Assembly: GCA_947570215.1 (NCBI GenBank)
Contig: CANOTO010000003.1
Location: 62,001 to 126,000 of the forward strand
Direction: 5' to 3'
Length of the DNA: 64,000 nt
Origin: an uncultured Clostridia bacterium
GTDB lineage: Bacteria; Bacillota; Clostridia; Christensenellales; CAG-314
Shown here: piece by piece, positions 54,160 through 63,167 of the stretch
Layout: every line of letters begins with the position of its first letter
Numbering within the stretch: the first letter of the stretch is position 1
The notes under the pieces: model-generated
The model's input: only the letters and a program-made list of their open reading frames with translations
Database searches by the model: none
Told to the model about the DNA's origin: nothing
Made by a program: the position numbers and the translations under genes

Positions 54160-55674
54160 CTATCTCATTTTAGCCAATTCTTCCGCAAGGTTTTCCATTT
54201 CCTTTGACGGCACTTGCTTTTGCGCCGAATGAACCGTCTGCTCTACCGCAAGCTTTGCCTGCTCGGACGGAATTATCGTACCGACACCCGCGACGCAGCC
54301 GCCGGGACAGCCCATACCTTCAATCATATATCCGTTAAGCTTGCCTGCCTTGACAAGAGTAAGTATCTTGCGGCAGTCGGCAAGTCCTTCGGCGTGGCGT
54401 ATTTTTACTTCCGTATCGGGGTAATATTCCGCAATGCACTTTTCTATTGCGCCGGCAACGCCGCCCGCATAGGCGTAGCCTCGTCCCGCGCCCGTAGCCT
54501 CGATATTTACAGGCATTTCTTCCAACGCCTCGAGATCGATATTTTGGGCGTCGAACATTCCAGCAAGCTCTTCGATAGTAATTACAAAGTCGACAAAACT
54601 GCGAACGGTTCTGCGCGACGCCTCTAACTTCTTGGCGGCGCAGGGACCTATAAATACCACTCGGGCGTTGGGCCGAAGCGTCTTGACGGAACGCGCAGTA
54701 GCCACCATAGGAGTAAGCTCCTGCGACACTTCCGCCGCAAGGTCGGGAAACTGCTTTTTTACAAGCACCGCCCAAGCAGGACAGCAACTGGTAAATAAAA
54801 ACGGTAACTTGCCCGTAACTACGTCTTTTACATAGTGATGCGCTTCCGCAATGCACCCTACGTCCGCGCCCACCGCCACTTCGTACGCGTCCTTGAAGCC
54901 TAACGCAAGCAAGCCCGACTTCAGTTTTCCGAGAGTAACGTTTTTGCCGAATTGTCCGATTATTGCGGGCGCAACGGCAGCTACTACTTCGTCGCCTTGC
55001 TTTATTGCCTTGATAAGCTGGTATATTTGCGATTTATCGGCAATCGCTCCAAACGGACACGCCGACATACACTGACCGCAAGCTACGCACTTGTCGTTGT
55101 CTATCTTCGCTCTGCCGTACTCGTCGGAAGATATCGCTTTAATTCCGCAGGCGGCGGCGCAGGGGCGCACGTGATGAGCTATTGCATCGTAGGGACAGCT
55201 TTGCTTGCATTTGCCGCACTTGATACATTTGCTTTGGTCTATATACGACCTTCCGTTGACGATAGACACGGCTTGGCGCCGACACGCCTTGATGCAAGCG
55301 TGAGAAATACAGTTTCGGCATTGGTTGGACACGACATATTCGTTATCGGGGCATTTGTCGCAAGCAGACGGAATTATTTGCATAAGCGGCGGTTCGTAGT
55401 ACTTTTCCGCGATGGTACTTTTGTCCATACCCGCGGTAATGCTTACGGGACGGTTGGCAGGGCGCAAAGACAACCCCATAGCCAAACGTACGCGTTCGGC
55501 GGCAATCTGCCTTTCGCGATAGATGCTTTCGCGGTATCGAGGCGTTTCGTCCGGCGTTATTCGGTACGGAATTTCTTCCAAATCGACTTGCGGGTTGTCC
55601 GACTCGTACGCCACGCGCGCCACTTCGGCAAAAATTTTTCTTCTAAGCTCCGTTACTACGCTTTGACTTTTCAT
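54160..55674 (-). CDS. [FeFe] hydrogenase, group B-like monomer (504 aa)
   Basis: It catalyses reversible H2 formation with ferredoxin-type electron donors, in the cytoplasm. The N-terminal ~90 residues are unusual; a Cys cluster (about 105-131) and two 4Fe-4S ferredoxin motifs (C150xxC153xxC156xxxC160 and C196xxC199xxC202xxxC206) follow. The H-cluster motifs are L1 TSCCPAW (295-301, Cys297/298), L2 GPCAAKK (343-349, Cys345) and L3 G-C-P-G-G-C (Cys456 and Cys460). The Ala in TSCCPAW and the Gly-Pro-Cys form of L2 are what I know from group B enzymes; a Met is usual before L2 in group A. A GGAG site precedes the ATG. The enzyme shows fermentative, strictly anaerobic metabolism. No maturation genes are in the window. 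Confidence 0.92.
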   Translation of the reverse strand: MKSQSVVTELRRKIFAEVARVAYESDNPQVDLEEIPYRITPDETPRYRESIYRERQIAAERVRLAMGLSLRPANRPVSITAGMDKSTIAEKYYEPPLMQIIPSACDKCPDNEYVVSNQCRNCISHACIKACRRQAVSIVNGRSYIDQSKCIKCGKCKQSCPYDAIAHHVRPCAAACGIKAISSDEYGRAKIDNDKCVACGQCMSACPFGAIADKSQIYQLIKAIKQGDEVVAAVAPAIIGQFGKNVTLGKLKSGLLALGFKDAYEVAVGADVGCIAEAHHYVKDVVTGKLPFLFTSCCPAWAVLVKKQFPDLAAEVSQELTPMVATARSVKTLRPNARVVFIGPCAAKKLEASRRTVRSFVDFVITIEELAGMFDAQNIDLEALEEMPVNIEATGAGRGYAYAGGVAGAIEKCIAEYYPDTEVKIRHAEGLADCRKILTLVKAGKLNGYMIEGMGCPGGCVAGVGTIIPSEQAKLAVEQTVHSAQKQVPSKEMENLAEELAKMR

Positions 55675-55749
55675 AATACTCTCCGTAACAATGTCCTTGC
55701 TGTCTTTGCGCTCGCGCGCGATAATCGAAACGATGAAAGCAACGGTAAA

Positions 55750-55778
55750 ATTGTACCATATACGCGCTTATATTACAA
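55750..55778 (-). promoter_or_regulatory. Promoter of the hydrogenase gene
   Basis: On the minus strand TTGTAA (55773-55778), a 17-base spacer and TACAAT (55750-55755), about 75 bases before the start codon. Confidence 0.5.
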
Positions 55779-55817
55779 CCGATTTGACGAGCGGAAGCTT
55801 ACGAATAATTTTTACCT

Positions 55818-55852
55818 TAATAAAAAATTCCGAAGCGGAATGCTTCGGAATT
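55818..55852 (-). terminator. Terminator after the small lipoprotein gene
   Basis: A perfect 11-base-pair stem (55826-55836 with 55842-55852) with a five-base loop, followed on the minus strand by a T-rich run; 24 bases past the stop at 55876. Confidence 0.9.
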
Positions 55853-55875
55853 TGCAAAGAAATAATTGCCGAAAA

Positions 55876-56295
55876 TTATCTTGCGGCTTTGATACCTGCT
55901 TCCGTGCCGGTATACAACACCTTGCCGCTGCGTTGAACGTTGGATTCGCCTTCGAATTTGATTTTTAATGTGTCTTCAATCTTTTTAATGCTTTCTTGCG
56001 CTTTGCTTAACACGGATTTAGCCGTACCGGAATCTTTGCAATAAATAGCCAGCATGCCGTCGCCGTCGGCATTAACCGCAAATACGATATCGGTAACATC
56101 TTCGCCTTTAAGACCTAATAATAATGCTGTAGCTCCCGTAGAAATGGCGCCTTTCATATGCACGGGCGCATATCCGTTCTCTTTCAACGCCGCTTCCGCT
56201 TTGTCGGGATCACTCGCGGGACCGCAGGAAACCAATACAGCCAAGCTCAACACCGCTATCAAAGCAAGAGCCATAACTTTCGCAAATTTTTTCAT
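55876..56295 (-). CDS. Small lipoprotein (139 aa)
   Basis: The start at 56295 (MKKFAKVMAL) has a GGGAGAA binding site; an ATG 17 codons upstream has none. The lipobox is LVSC (Cys24). The mature domain of about 115 residues has a helix-strand pattern (A-E-A-A-L-K-E-N-G-Y, then I-V-F-A-V-N-A-D-G-D-G-M-L-A-I-Y) reminiscent of small lipoproteins in which a cell-surface alpha/beta domain monitors or binds a ligand. I know no specific family. It is a single-gene unit with its own promoter and terminator. Confidence 0.82.
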   Translation of the reverse strand: MKKFAKVMALALIAVLSLAVLVSCGPASDPDKAEAALKENGYAPVHMKGAISTGATALLLGLKGEDVTDIVFAVNADGDGMLAIYCKDSGTAKSVLSKAQESIKKIEDTLKIKFEGESNVQRSGKVLYTGTEAGIKAAR

Positions 56296-56350
56296 TTCAC
56301 ATTCTCCCTTATTCTGATTATTAACGCGTTTATTATGCGATAACAAGTAT

Positions 56351-56379
56351 ATTTTAAGATAATATCAAGTCGTTGTCAA
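56351..56379 (-). promoter_or_regulatory. Promoter of the small lipoprotein gene
   Basis: On the minus strand TTGACA (56374-56379), a 17-base spacer and TAAAAT (56351-56356), about 55 bases before the start codon. Confidence 0.75.
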
Positions 56380-56566
56380 TAGCGTATTTTGTCTTTTTTC
56401 AATAATGAAAAACAAAATATGCGGTTAGCGTTATAATTGTTAAACAAGATGCGCTTTTTCCACAAATATGTTAGTATTTGTTGCAAAAAAAAGCACCGTT
56501 ACTAAGACCGCCGATTCCTTGTCTATATTTACAAAAATACACAGTGTTTACTCGCTACGCATAAAC

Positions 56567-56594
56567 AAATCCGACGGTAAATTCCGTCGGATTT
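56567..56594 (-). terminator. Terminator of the leuS-cysK unit
   Basis: A perfect 11-base-pair stem (56567-56577 with 56584-56594) with a six-base loop, 29 bases past the cysK stop, with a short T-rich flank on the minus strand. Confidence 0.75.
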
Positions 56595-56623
56595 GCACTG
56601 TTCCTAATACGCCGAAAATCCTA

Positions 56624-57538
56624 TCAGTCGTCAAGCAGCGAAGAATATCTGTCATCGCCGTCGGGAAACAGCGTTACAATATTCTTACCCTTAAATTCCG
56701 CCTGCTGCGCAAGACGTTCGGCAACTACTATATTGGCAGCCGACGATATGCCGCAGCAATAGCCTTGTTTTAGGTTGAGCTCTCGAAACTTGTCAAGAGC
56801 CTGATCGTCCGTTACAAGCTCCACACGGTTAACCGCTGCGCCGTCGTATAACTTGGGCACAAAACCCGCGCCTATGCCCTGAATAGCGTGACCGCCGCTT
56901 TCGCCGCGTGATATAGCTGCGCTCGAAGCGGGCTCGACCGCCACGACAACGCAATCGGGGAAACGCTCCTTGATACGTCTTGCCGTACCGACAAGCGTGC
57001 CGCCCGTTCCCACACCCGCAACAAATGCGTCAACACGGTCAAGCTGTTCGATGATTTCCGCACCCGTAGACAAATAATGCGCCTGCACATTTGCGGGATT
57101 TTCGAATTGCCTCAGCCAAATGTAATTTTTTTTTAACGAAAGCCGTTCAACCGCTTCTATTGCGCCGCCCATACCCAAAGAGCCTTCGGTAAGGACAAGC
57201 TGCGCGCCCAAGCCCTGCAAAAGCTCACGGCGTTCCGCGCTCATATTATCGGGCATAGCAATCATAACATTGTAGCCGCGTTTTATTCCTACATACGCAA
57301 GAGAAATGCCGAAATTTCCGCTGGTTGCTTCCACCAGCGTATCGCCCGAGCAAAGTATACCGCGTTCTTCAGCGTCCAATATCATACACAAAGCCGCGCG
57401 GTCTTTTACGCTGCCGCTTGCGTTCATCGCTTCGTTTTTGACGTAAATATCCGCGTCAAAATCTTCTTCGTAGGGGATTAATGGCGTGCCGCCTATGCCG
57501 AGAGCTTCCGACGCTTTTTTGAAAACTTCCAAGTTCAT
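56624..57538 (-). CDS. cysK: Cysteine synthase (O-acetylserine sulfhydrylase), CysK family
   Basis: A PLP-dependent beta-family enzyme that makes cysteine from O-acetylserine and sulfide. The PLP lysine is Lys45 in N-A-S-G-S-V-K-D-R. The substrate/PLP loop is T-S-G-N-F-G (the family norm is T-S-G-N-T-G), and the phosphate-binding loop is G-V-G-T-G-G-T. The C-terminal G-I-S-S-A-A-N motif is intact. At 304 residues it has the normal length. An AAAGGAAA binding site lies before the ATG. It follows leuS by 55 bases with no terminator between, so readthrough is likely. Cystathionine beta-synthase-like activity is a less likely alternative. Confidence 0.92.
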   Translation of the reverse strand: MNLEVFKKASEALGIGGTPLIPYEEDFDADIYVKNEAMNASGSVKDRAALCMILDAEERGILCSGDTLVEATSGNFGISLAYVGIKRGYNVMIAMPDNMSAERRELLQGLGAQLVLTEGSLGMGGAIEAVERLSLKKNYIWLRQFENPANVQAHYLSTGAEIIEQLDRVDAFVAGVGTGGTLVGTARRIKERFPDCVVVAVEPASSAAISRGESGGHAIQGIGAGFVPKLYDGAAVNRVELVTDDQALDKFRELNLKQGYCCGISSAANIVVAERLAQQAEFKGKNIVTLFPDGDDRYSSLLDD

Positions 57539-57593
57539 ATCGATTTCCTTTTTTTGTTTACAAGGCTACGCTTTACCGAAGTTCACCGCGCGC

Positions 57594-60020
57594 TCAAATA
57601 ATTACGTTAATAAGGCGATTGGGAATAACGATGACTTTTTTCACCGCCGCTCCGTTAAGTAATTCAACCACCTTTTCGTCATGCAGCGCCAGTTCTTCTA
57701 TCTGCTTTGCGTTAAGCGTCGCATCTACCATAATACGCGCTTTGGGACGGCTGTTAAACTGAACGAGCATTTCTATCTCGCTTGTTTTCAGCGCGTTTTC
57801 GTCGAAATTGGGGTAGGGAGCTACAATTATACTGCTTTGGTGTCCCGTTTGCCGCCATAGCTCTTCCGTAAAGTGCGGAGCAAGCGGACACAAAACCTTT
57901 AACAGATCGTCAACGGTTTCGCGGTACAGCTTGACATTTTTAACGGATTTTTGGTCGTATTTGCTGAGAGCGTTTACCAGTTCCATCATACGCGCAACCG
58001 CCGTATTGAAGGAAAACTCGTTGTAGTCGAAGTCCACGGACTTGATTGTGTTGTGACGCACGCGGTTAAGCTCCTTTTCGTCCGCGCCGAATTCGTCCGT
58101 AGTTGCGTAATCGCCGTATGCAGCCAAAACGTAGCGTTCCGTCCTGTCCAACCACTTGTTGATCGCCTTGATTCCGTCGTCGCTCCACGGACCGCCTTCG
58201 GTATACTTGAAGCCGAACGCAAGATAGCAGCGGAATACGTCCGCGCCGTAGGCGGCTACGAATTCGTCGGGCGATACGACGTTACCGTGAGATTTACTCA
58301 TACGGTTGCCGTCCGGACCCAAAATTACGCCTTGGTGAACAAGCGACTTGAATGGTTCGTCGAAATGAACGTGCCCCATATCGCGCAACGCCTTGGTAAT
58401 AAACCGCGCGTACAACAGGTGCATACAAGCGTGTTCCGCGCCGCCCACATATTTGTCCACGGGCAGCATTTTGTCCGCTTTCGGCGTATCGAAGGGCTTG
58501 TCCGCGTTGTGGGGGTCGACATAGCGCAAATAGTACCAGCTGCTGCACACAAACGTATCCAACGTGTCGGGGTCGCGTTGAGCGCGAGCTCCGCATTTAG
58601 GGCAGATTACGTCGTGAATAAACTTGTCGTGTTTGGCAAGCGGACTGGTGCCGTCCGGCTTGAATTCCACGTCGTAGGGAAGCATTACGGGCAGATTTTC
58701 GTCCAGCACTTCGCCGCAATGCGGGCAGTGAATAACTGGGATAGGCGCGCCCCAATAACGCTGACGGGATACCAGCCAGTCGCGCAAACGGTAGTTAGTG
58801 GTAAGCTTGCCCTTGCCTATCTTTGCAAGCTTCTCTACCACGGCGACACGACCATGTTCCGAAGTCATTCCGTCGAATTCACCGCTGTTTACCATTACGC
58901 CGTATTCGCAATATGGCAGGCTATCGTCAATGTCGGCAGACTCGGCCGTAATAACCCGCTTGATTTCCAACCCGTGTTTTTGCGCAAACTTGTAGTCGCG
59001 CGCGTCGTGCGAAGGCACGCCCATCACTGCGCCTGTGCCGTAGGAAGCAAGCACGTAGTCGCCTATCCACACCTGCACGCGCTGTCCGTTAACGGGGTTA
59101 ATTGCGTACGCGCCCGTAAATACGCCCGTCTTATCCTTAGCGGTGGAAAGCCGCTCGATCTCGTCTGTTTTGGCTACTTCGTCGCAGTATTTTTCTACCG
59201 CCGACAGTTGCGATTTTGTAGTGATTTGCTTTACAAGCGGATGCTCGGGGGCAAGCACAACGTATGTGCAACCGAAAAGCGTATCCGCGCGCGTGGTAAA
59301 CACGTTGAAGCTACCCTGTCCGTCTGCAAGGTCAAATGTGATTTCTCCGCCGACAGACTTGCCTATCCAGTTGCGTTGCATCGCTTTGGTTTTTTCCGGC
59401 CAGTCGAGATTATCCAGCCCCGAAAGAAGCTCTTCGGCATAATCGGTAATCTTAAAAAACCATTGCGTTAAATCTTTTTTTACAACCTGACTGTCGCAGC
59501 GTTCGCAGTGACCGTCCACCACCTGTTCGTTGGCAAGCACGGTGTTACAGCTCGGGCACCAGTTGACGGGGGCTTTTTTTCTGTAAGCCAACCCGCGCTT
59601 GTAAAGTTCGCAGAATATCCACTGCGTCCATTTGTAGTAATCGGGCAGACAGGTTTTTATTTCGTGGTCCCAATCGAACATAGCCCCGATATTCTTGAGC
59701 TGCCGCTCCATTACTTCGATATTACGAAGCGTGGAATCCTGCGGATGGATACCGGTCTTTATGGCATAGTTTTCCGCAGGCAAACCGAACGCGTCGAAGC
59801 CCATAGGCTGAAATACGTTTTCGCCTTTCATTATCTTGTAACGGGCAAAGCTGTCCGTAAGCCCGTAATTATACCAATGCCCTACGTGAAGTTTGGCTCC
59901 GCTTGGATAAGAAAACATTTCCAATACGTAGTACTTATCGTCCCTGTTAGGGTCGAATTTGTATACGGGGTTTTGCGCCCAAAGCTCGTTCCACTTTTTT
60001 TCTATAGCTACCTTGTCCAT
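57594..60020 (-). CDS. leuS: Leucyl-tRNA synthetase
   Basis: A class Ia synthetase charging tRNA-Leu. HIGH-type motif H-V-G-H (45-48, in [10 protein letters not shown]), Zn-ribbon C-P-S-C-N ... C-E-R-C (about 155-175), an editing domain (about 215-400, with T-R-A-D-T-L-F-G and the Asp of G-V-P-S-H-D-A-R-D) and R-M-S-K-S near 573. The C-terminal anticodon-binding and tail domains are present. At 808 residues it has the normal length. A GGGAG binding site and a strong promoter lie upstream. No T-box structure is seen in the ~30-base leader. Confidence 0.97.
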   Translation of the reverse strand: MDKVAIEKKWNELWAQNPVYKFDPNRDDKYYVLEMFSYPSGAKLHVGHWYNYGLTDSFARYKIMKGENVFQPMGFDAFGLPAENYAIKTGIHPQDSTLRNIEVMERQLKNIGAMFDWDHEIKTCLPDYYKWTQWIFCELYKRGLAYRKKAPVNWCPSCNTVLANEQVVDGHCERCDSQVVKKDLTQWFFKITDYAEELLSGLDNLDWPEKTKAMQRNWIGKSVGGEITFDLADGQGSFNVFTTRADTLFGCTYVVLAPEHPLVKQITTKSQLSAVEKYCDEVAKTDEIERLSTAKDKTGVFTGAYAINPVNGQRVQVWIGDYVLASYGTGAVMGVPSHDARDYKFAQKHGLEIKRVITAESADIDDSLPYCEYGVMVNSGEFDGMTSEHGRVAVVEKLAKIGKGKLTTNYRLRDWLVSRQRYWGAPIPVIHCPHCGEVLDENLPVMLPYDVEFKPDGTSPLAKHDKFIHDVICPKCGARAQRDPDTLDTFVCSSWYYLRYVDPHNADKPFDTPKADKMLPVDKYVGGAEHACMHLLYARFITKALRDMGHVHFDEPFKSLVHQGVILGPDGNRMSKSHGNVVSPDEFVAAYGADVFRCYLAFGFKYTEGGPWSDDGIKAINKWLDRTERYVLAAYGDYATTDEFGADEKELNRVRHNTIKSVDFDYNEFSFNTAVARMMELVNALSKYDQKSVKNVKLYRETVDDLLKVLCPLAPHFTEELWRQTGHQSSIIVAPYPNFDENALKTSEIEMLVQFNSRPKARIMVDATLNAKQIEELALHDEKVVELLNGAAVKKVIVIPNRLINVII

Positions 60021-60049
60021 AACGTAACTCCCAAAATATTGTCGGTAAA

Positions 60050-60078
60050 ATTGTACGGCAAAAGCCCCGTTTTGTCAA
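60050..60078 (-). promoter_or_regulatory. Promoter of leuS
   Basis: On the minus strand TTGACA (60073-60078), a 17-base spacer and TACAAT (60050-60055), 29 bases before the start codon. Confidence 0.8.
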
Positions 60079-60120
60079 CAAAAGCCGTTTTTATTTGCGT
60101 AATTATTTTAAGTTTTCGCT

Positions 60121-60153
60121 GCGCTGGATTTCTCGACTGCGCTTGAAATGACA
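60121..60153. repeat. Fragment of a dispersed intergenic repeat
   Basis: The segment reads like the GC-skewed 'cgctggatt-tctcgactgcgc-gaaatgac' type intergenic element that I recall being scattered through many bacterial genomes. Only one copy lies in this window, so the assignment rests on recall. A GCATTGC/GCAATGC inverted repeat follows near 60163-60179. Confidence 0.4.
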
Positions 60154-60201
60154 AAAGGCGTTCGCATTGCAAGCAATGCTCGGCTATGACGTAATAAAGC
60201 A

Positions 60202-60231
60202 AATCCGCCCCGTCGAACGACGGGGCGGATT
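60202..60231 (-). terminator. Terminator of the right-edge operon
   Basis: A perfect 13-base-pair GC-rich stem (60202-60214 with 60219-60231) with a GAAC loop, 20 bases past the stop at 60251. The T-run on the minus strand is short. Confidence 0.8.
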
Positions 60232-60250
60232 GCAAATGTTCGATTGCTTA

Positions 60251-62665
60251 CTAACTATTTTTGTAAATGTCCAAAACCACTCCGAAATACGGCGCTTTGC
60301 TCGAACCCGATTGGGAGGCGGCAGACATATATACGCAAATCTTATCGTGCGCATCGGTTGCCCAAGCAACTCCGTCCGTTGCAGGATCAAACGGCTTTTG
60401 AGTAGTACCGTCAAGTGTAAACATGTTTTGTCCGTCGGTAAACGCAAACAAATTGCCTACTTGAAGAATAACGGGGAACATTTTAGCGTCATTTTGAGCC
60501 GCGGCTCTCAATTTAACCAAAGTATCGTTGTGCATTTTGAATTCTTCTACGATACCTTCGGCATTCTTGGTGGTAAACGAGCCGCAAACGTCAATCAAAT
60601 TATTGCTGTTTCCGCTCATCAAATCGCCGGGGCTGCAAATAATCGCCGCTATAATGTTAACGTATTTTAAGCCGCCCTGCTCTTTAACTATCGTTTTACC
60701 GAAATTGCCCAATAACGTATTTAACGGACCGGTAAATTGTCCAACCAAAGCAGTCGCGTTAAACGTAGCGTACCAGCTTTCGTTACCGGTAGCGTAAGAC
60801 TGCAACGTAGACTTGGTATCAACAGTCATATTGGCGCCTTCCGCGTCGGTGTGATTATCTTGAACGAAATGGTCATTGCCGTCGGAAAGAATAAATAACG
60901 GACCGCCCGCGCCGATAAGTTCGCTGTTTTCGATAGTTATCTTGGATCTCCACATAAAGCACATATTGCTGTATGCGTCGTACATTTTGCTGTTGATAAT
61001 GTTAACGCCCGTTTTATCTCCGAAGGCGTCCACGACAATATTCGTGTAGAACCTGTCGGACAGGGTGTTACTGAAAGTCAAATGGTTGGAATAGCAGTTG
61101 ACCATCATCATTCCCGCGGGAGTGCCGTTTTTCCTTTCGTCTTCGGATATATTATCCTTGGCGCAGTTACCCGTCATAGCGAGATTCTTGATATCGTACA
61201 CGGCTTCGAGTCCGGCTGCGTCCTGCGTCATATGGATTTGGAATACCGACCAGTGGGGGATAGGATCGGACGGTTTACTGTCGCCGTTGTCGCCCCAGTC
61301 TACTACAACGTCGAAATGACGTTCGCCTTCCTTATACGTCTTGGGAACGATAATACCGTTGTAGTTACCGGATATACTCACCTTGCAAGACGCGAACAAT
61401 CCGTTTTGCATATTCGCGCCTATACCGGTTTCGGCAACGATATTACCGTCTCCAATCATATCCTTGGTATAATTGGGATGCTGACCGTCGTTTAAGCCTT
61501 CTTTGAGAGAACCGTCAAGTTTGCTTTCGAGATTACTCAAACCCTTGATACTTGCAAGCGCGGTTGTATATTCCGTGTCGGTACTCGACCAGAAAAACGT
61601 TTCGGGCATTTGGTTTGCGTTCAGCTCAAGCTGTTTGACGGCGGGCTTGCCTTGGTCGTCAACGCCCATTTTAGCCGTGTGCAGGATAACCCAGCTTACG
61701 TTGCCTACGTATTCGTACAAATCTTTGTCGTCGGCTTCCAAACGTACGGGCTTGCTGCCGGCAGACAAATCGTATTTTTGCGTTGTAGCGTTAAAAGTAA
61801 CTTCCGCGCCCCACAACGGAGCCCAAGCCTTCTTTTGCATATCGCACATGACAGATAAACCAAGTTGGTCGTACACGTTGTATCCGCCGCCCACTACCAA
61901 CATTTCCACCGTGATAACGCTGTTGTCTTCTTCCAGCAAAGACAAATCGTATTCTTCGGCGTCGATGGCGATTTCCAACTTGACGTATTTACCGGCAGCG
62001 CCTTGGGAAAACTTGTACGTATTGTCGTCGATGGCAACGAAATTTGCAAGGTCTTCGCCCGTAAGCTCTGTATAAGCTCCGTCCTTGGTGTTTTTGGAAT
62101 ATACCTTGGCGGTCGTCTTGACGTTGGTAACGGTAATGGTTTTGTGTTCGTCAAGATCCAAACCTGTAGCGGACGGACGGAAGATGAACTTGTTGACGTT
62201 ACCCACTTCGTACGTTTCGCCCTTTACGCGGAACTCGGATCTGGCTTCTTCGCCTTGGCTTGCGGCGGATTTGGTTTTGTAGGCGGTATAGAACGTGGGT
62301 TCTATAAACGCGCTGACCTGAATGTTGTCGTCGACAATACCGCCTTTAGCGTCCACCTTGATATTAACGGTTACCGACTTACCTCCGTAAGAAACGGTAT
62401 AAGACGTATTTCCTTCCTTGGACAAATCGGCCTTGGTTACGTTAGCTTTAAGCGCCTTGACCGTTTTGGTATCAGACGTATCGTCTTCATAGGTTACCTT
62501 GATTAACAAAGAATCGTAATCGATTGAGTCGCCGACCTTGTACGAAGTGACGGGATCGACTACGGCGATTTCCTTGACTTGCTTATTATCGCAGGAAGCC
62601 ATAACGGGTACGGCTACGGCGAGAATCATAACAAGCGCAAGAATTACCGAAAATCTTTTTTTCAT
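60251..62665 (-). CDS. Large lipoprotein with Big_3 and beta-helix-like region (804 aa)
   Basis: The signal peptide ends in a lipobox-like M-A-S-C (Cys25). Residues about 35-105 form a Big_3-type Ig-like domain (S-Y-K-V-G-D-S-I-D-Y ... Y-T-V-S-Y-G-G-K-S-V-T-V), common in surface proteins of Bacillota. About 110-420 is beta-rich. From about 420 to 700 the sequence shows the Asn-rich, short-strand rungs of a right-handed beta-helix (N-L-A-M-T-G-N, N-I-V-V-D-A-F, N-I-I-N-S-K-M-Y, I-T-I-E-N-S-E-L), a fold used by polysaccharide lyases and adhesins. No catalytic motif is evident. It is the last gene of an operon with a membrane-anchored protein and a polytopic membrane protein. A glycan-binding or glycan-processing role is possible. 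Confidence 0.82.
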   Translation of the reverse strand: MKKRFSVILALVMILAVAVPVMASCDNKQVKEIAVVDPVTSYKVGDSIDYDSLLIKVTYEDDTSDTKTVKALKANVTKADLSKEGNTSYTVSYGGKSVTVNIKVDAKGGIVDDNIQVSAFIEPTFYTAYKTKSAASQGEEARSEFRVKGETYEVGNVNKFIFRPSATGLDLDEHKTITVTNVKTTAKVYSKNTKDGAYTELTGEDLANFVAIDDNTYKFSQGAAGKYVKLEIAIDAEEYDLSLLEEDNSVITVEMLVVGGGYNVYDQLGLSVMCDMQKKAWAPLWGAEVTFNATTQKYDLSAGSKPVRLEADDKDLYEYVGNVSWVILHTAKMGVDDQGKPAVKQLELNANQMPETFFWSSTDTEYTTALASIKGLSNLESKLDGSLKEGLNDGQHPNYTKDMIGDGNIVAETGIGANMQNGLFASCKVSISGNYNGIIVPKTYKEGERHFDVVVDWGDNGDSKPSDPIPHWSVFQIHMTQDAAGLEAVYDIKNLAMTGNCAKDNISEDERKNGTPAGMMMVNCYSNHLTFSNTLSDRFYTNIVVDAFGDKTGVNIINSKMYDAYSNMCFMWRSKITIENSELIGAGGPLFILSDGNDHFVQDNHTDAEGANMTVDTKSTLQSYATGNESWYATFNATALVGQFTGPLNTLLGNFGKTIVKEQGGLKYVNIIAAIICSPGDLMSGNSNNLIDVCGSFTTKNAEGIVEEFKMHNDTLVKLRAAAQNDAKMFPVILQVGNLFAFTDGQNMFTLDGTTQKPFDPATDGVAWATDAHDKICVYMSAASQSGSSKAPYFGVVLDIYKNS

Positions 62666-62732
62666 TGCTATTTTCTCCTTATTTCATTATTTTAGCGTTT
62701 TAGTTCTATATAAACGTCTTACGACGGTTATT

Positions 62733-63164
62733 TTAGTTGTAGGGGTAAATCCAAAAGTCCATAGTCGGTCCCGAAGCGGAATCCTGCGCGCTGTACTGCA
62801 AATGTATTGCTCCCTTGCGGGTAAACACAATCGTGTTTCTGTCCGTAATGATTGCGGGCGGATTTTTGTCGGGCTGGACTATCGTTATCTTGATATCCTT
62901 GTTAGTGCAGTCAGCAGGGGTAAGCTCGTAATTTATTAAAACTTCCAAGCCTTCTTCGTAGGGCACAAGAACATAGTAACCGTTAGGGTCGATTTGTATT
63001 TCCAACTCCTGCGCGTTTGCGCTTTTTGTAACGACGGACGTAGGACGGATTTCCTGAACGTACACTATTTTTTCATAGGGTACAGCACGTAAGCCGAATA
63101 TTCCCACGACGAGAACCGATCCGAGAAAAACTATCAATAATACCAATATCGTAGATTTTTTCAT
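62733..63164 (-). CDS. Membrane-anchored extracytoplasmic protein (143 aa)
   Basis: An uncleaved-looking N-terminal hydrophobic helix (6-27) follows M-K-K-S, then a domain of about 115 residues outside the membrane with a beta-sandwich-like pattern (K-I-T-I-V, N-T-I-V-F-T-R-K-G-A-I-H-L-Q-Y). No lipobox Cys. It begins three bases after the preceding membrane-protein gene and 67 bases before the 804-residue lipoprotein gene, so the three form an operon. Possibly a scaffold or partner of the polytopic protein; family not recognised. Confidence 0.72.
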   Translation of the reverse strand: MKKSTILVLLIVFLGSVLVVGIFGLRAVPYEKIVYVQEIRPTSVVTKSANAQELEIQIDPNGYYVLVPYEEGLEVLINYELTPADCTNKDIKITIVQPDKNPPAIITDRNTIVFTRKGAIHLQYSAQDSASGPTMDFWIYPYN

Positions 63165-63167
63165 ACT

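Noticed and set aside
57951..59471. Open frame of about 500 codons on the plus strand opposite leuS
   Set aside because: Antisense to an unmistakable leucyl-tRNA synthetase; the product has no recognisable features.
60021..60049. T-box riboswitch upstream of leuS (and of trpS at 54067-54096)
   Set aside because: The leaders are only about 30 bases long and hold no specifier loop or antiterminator sequence.
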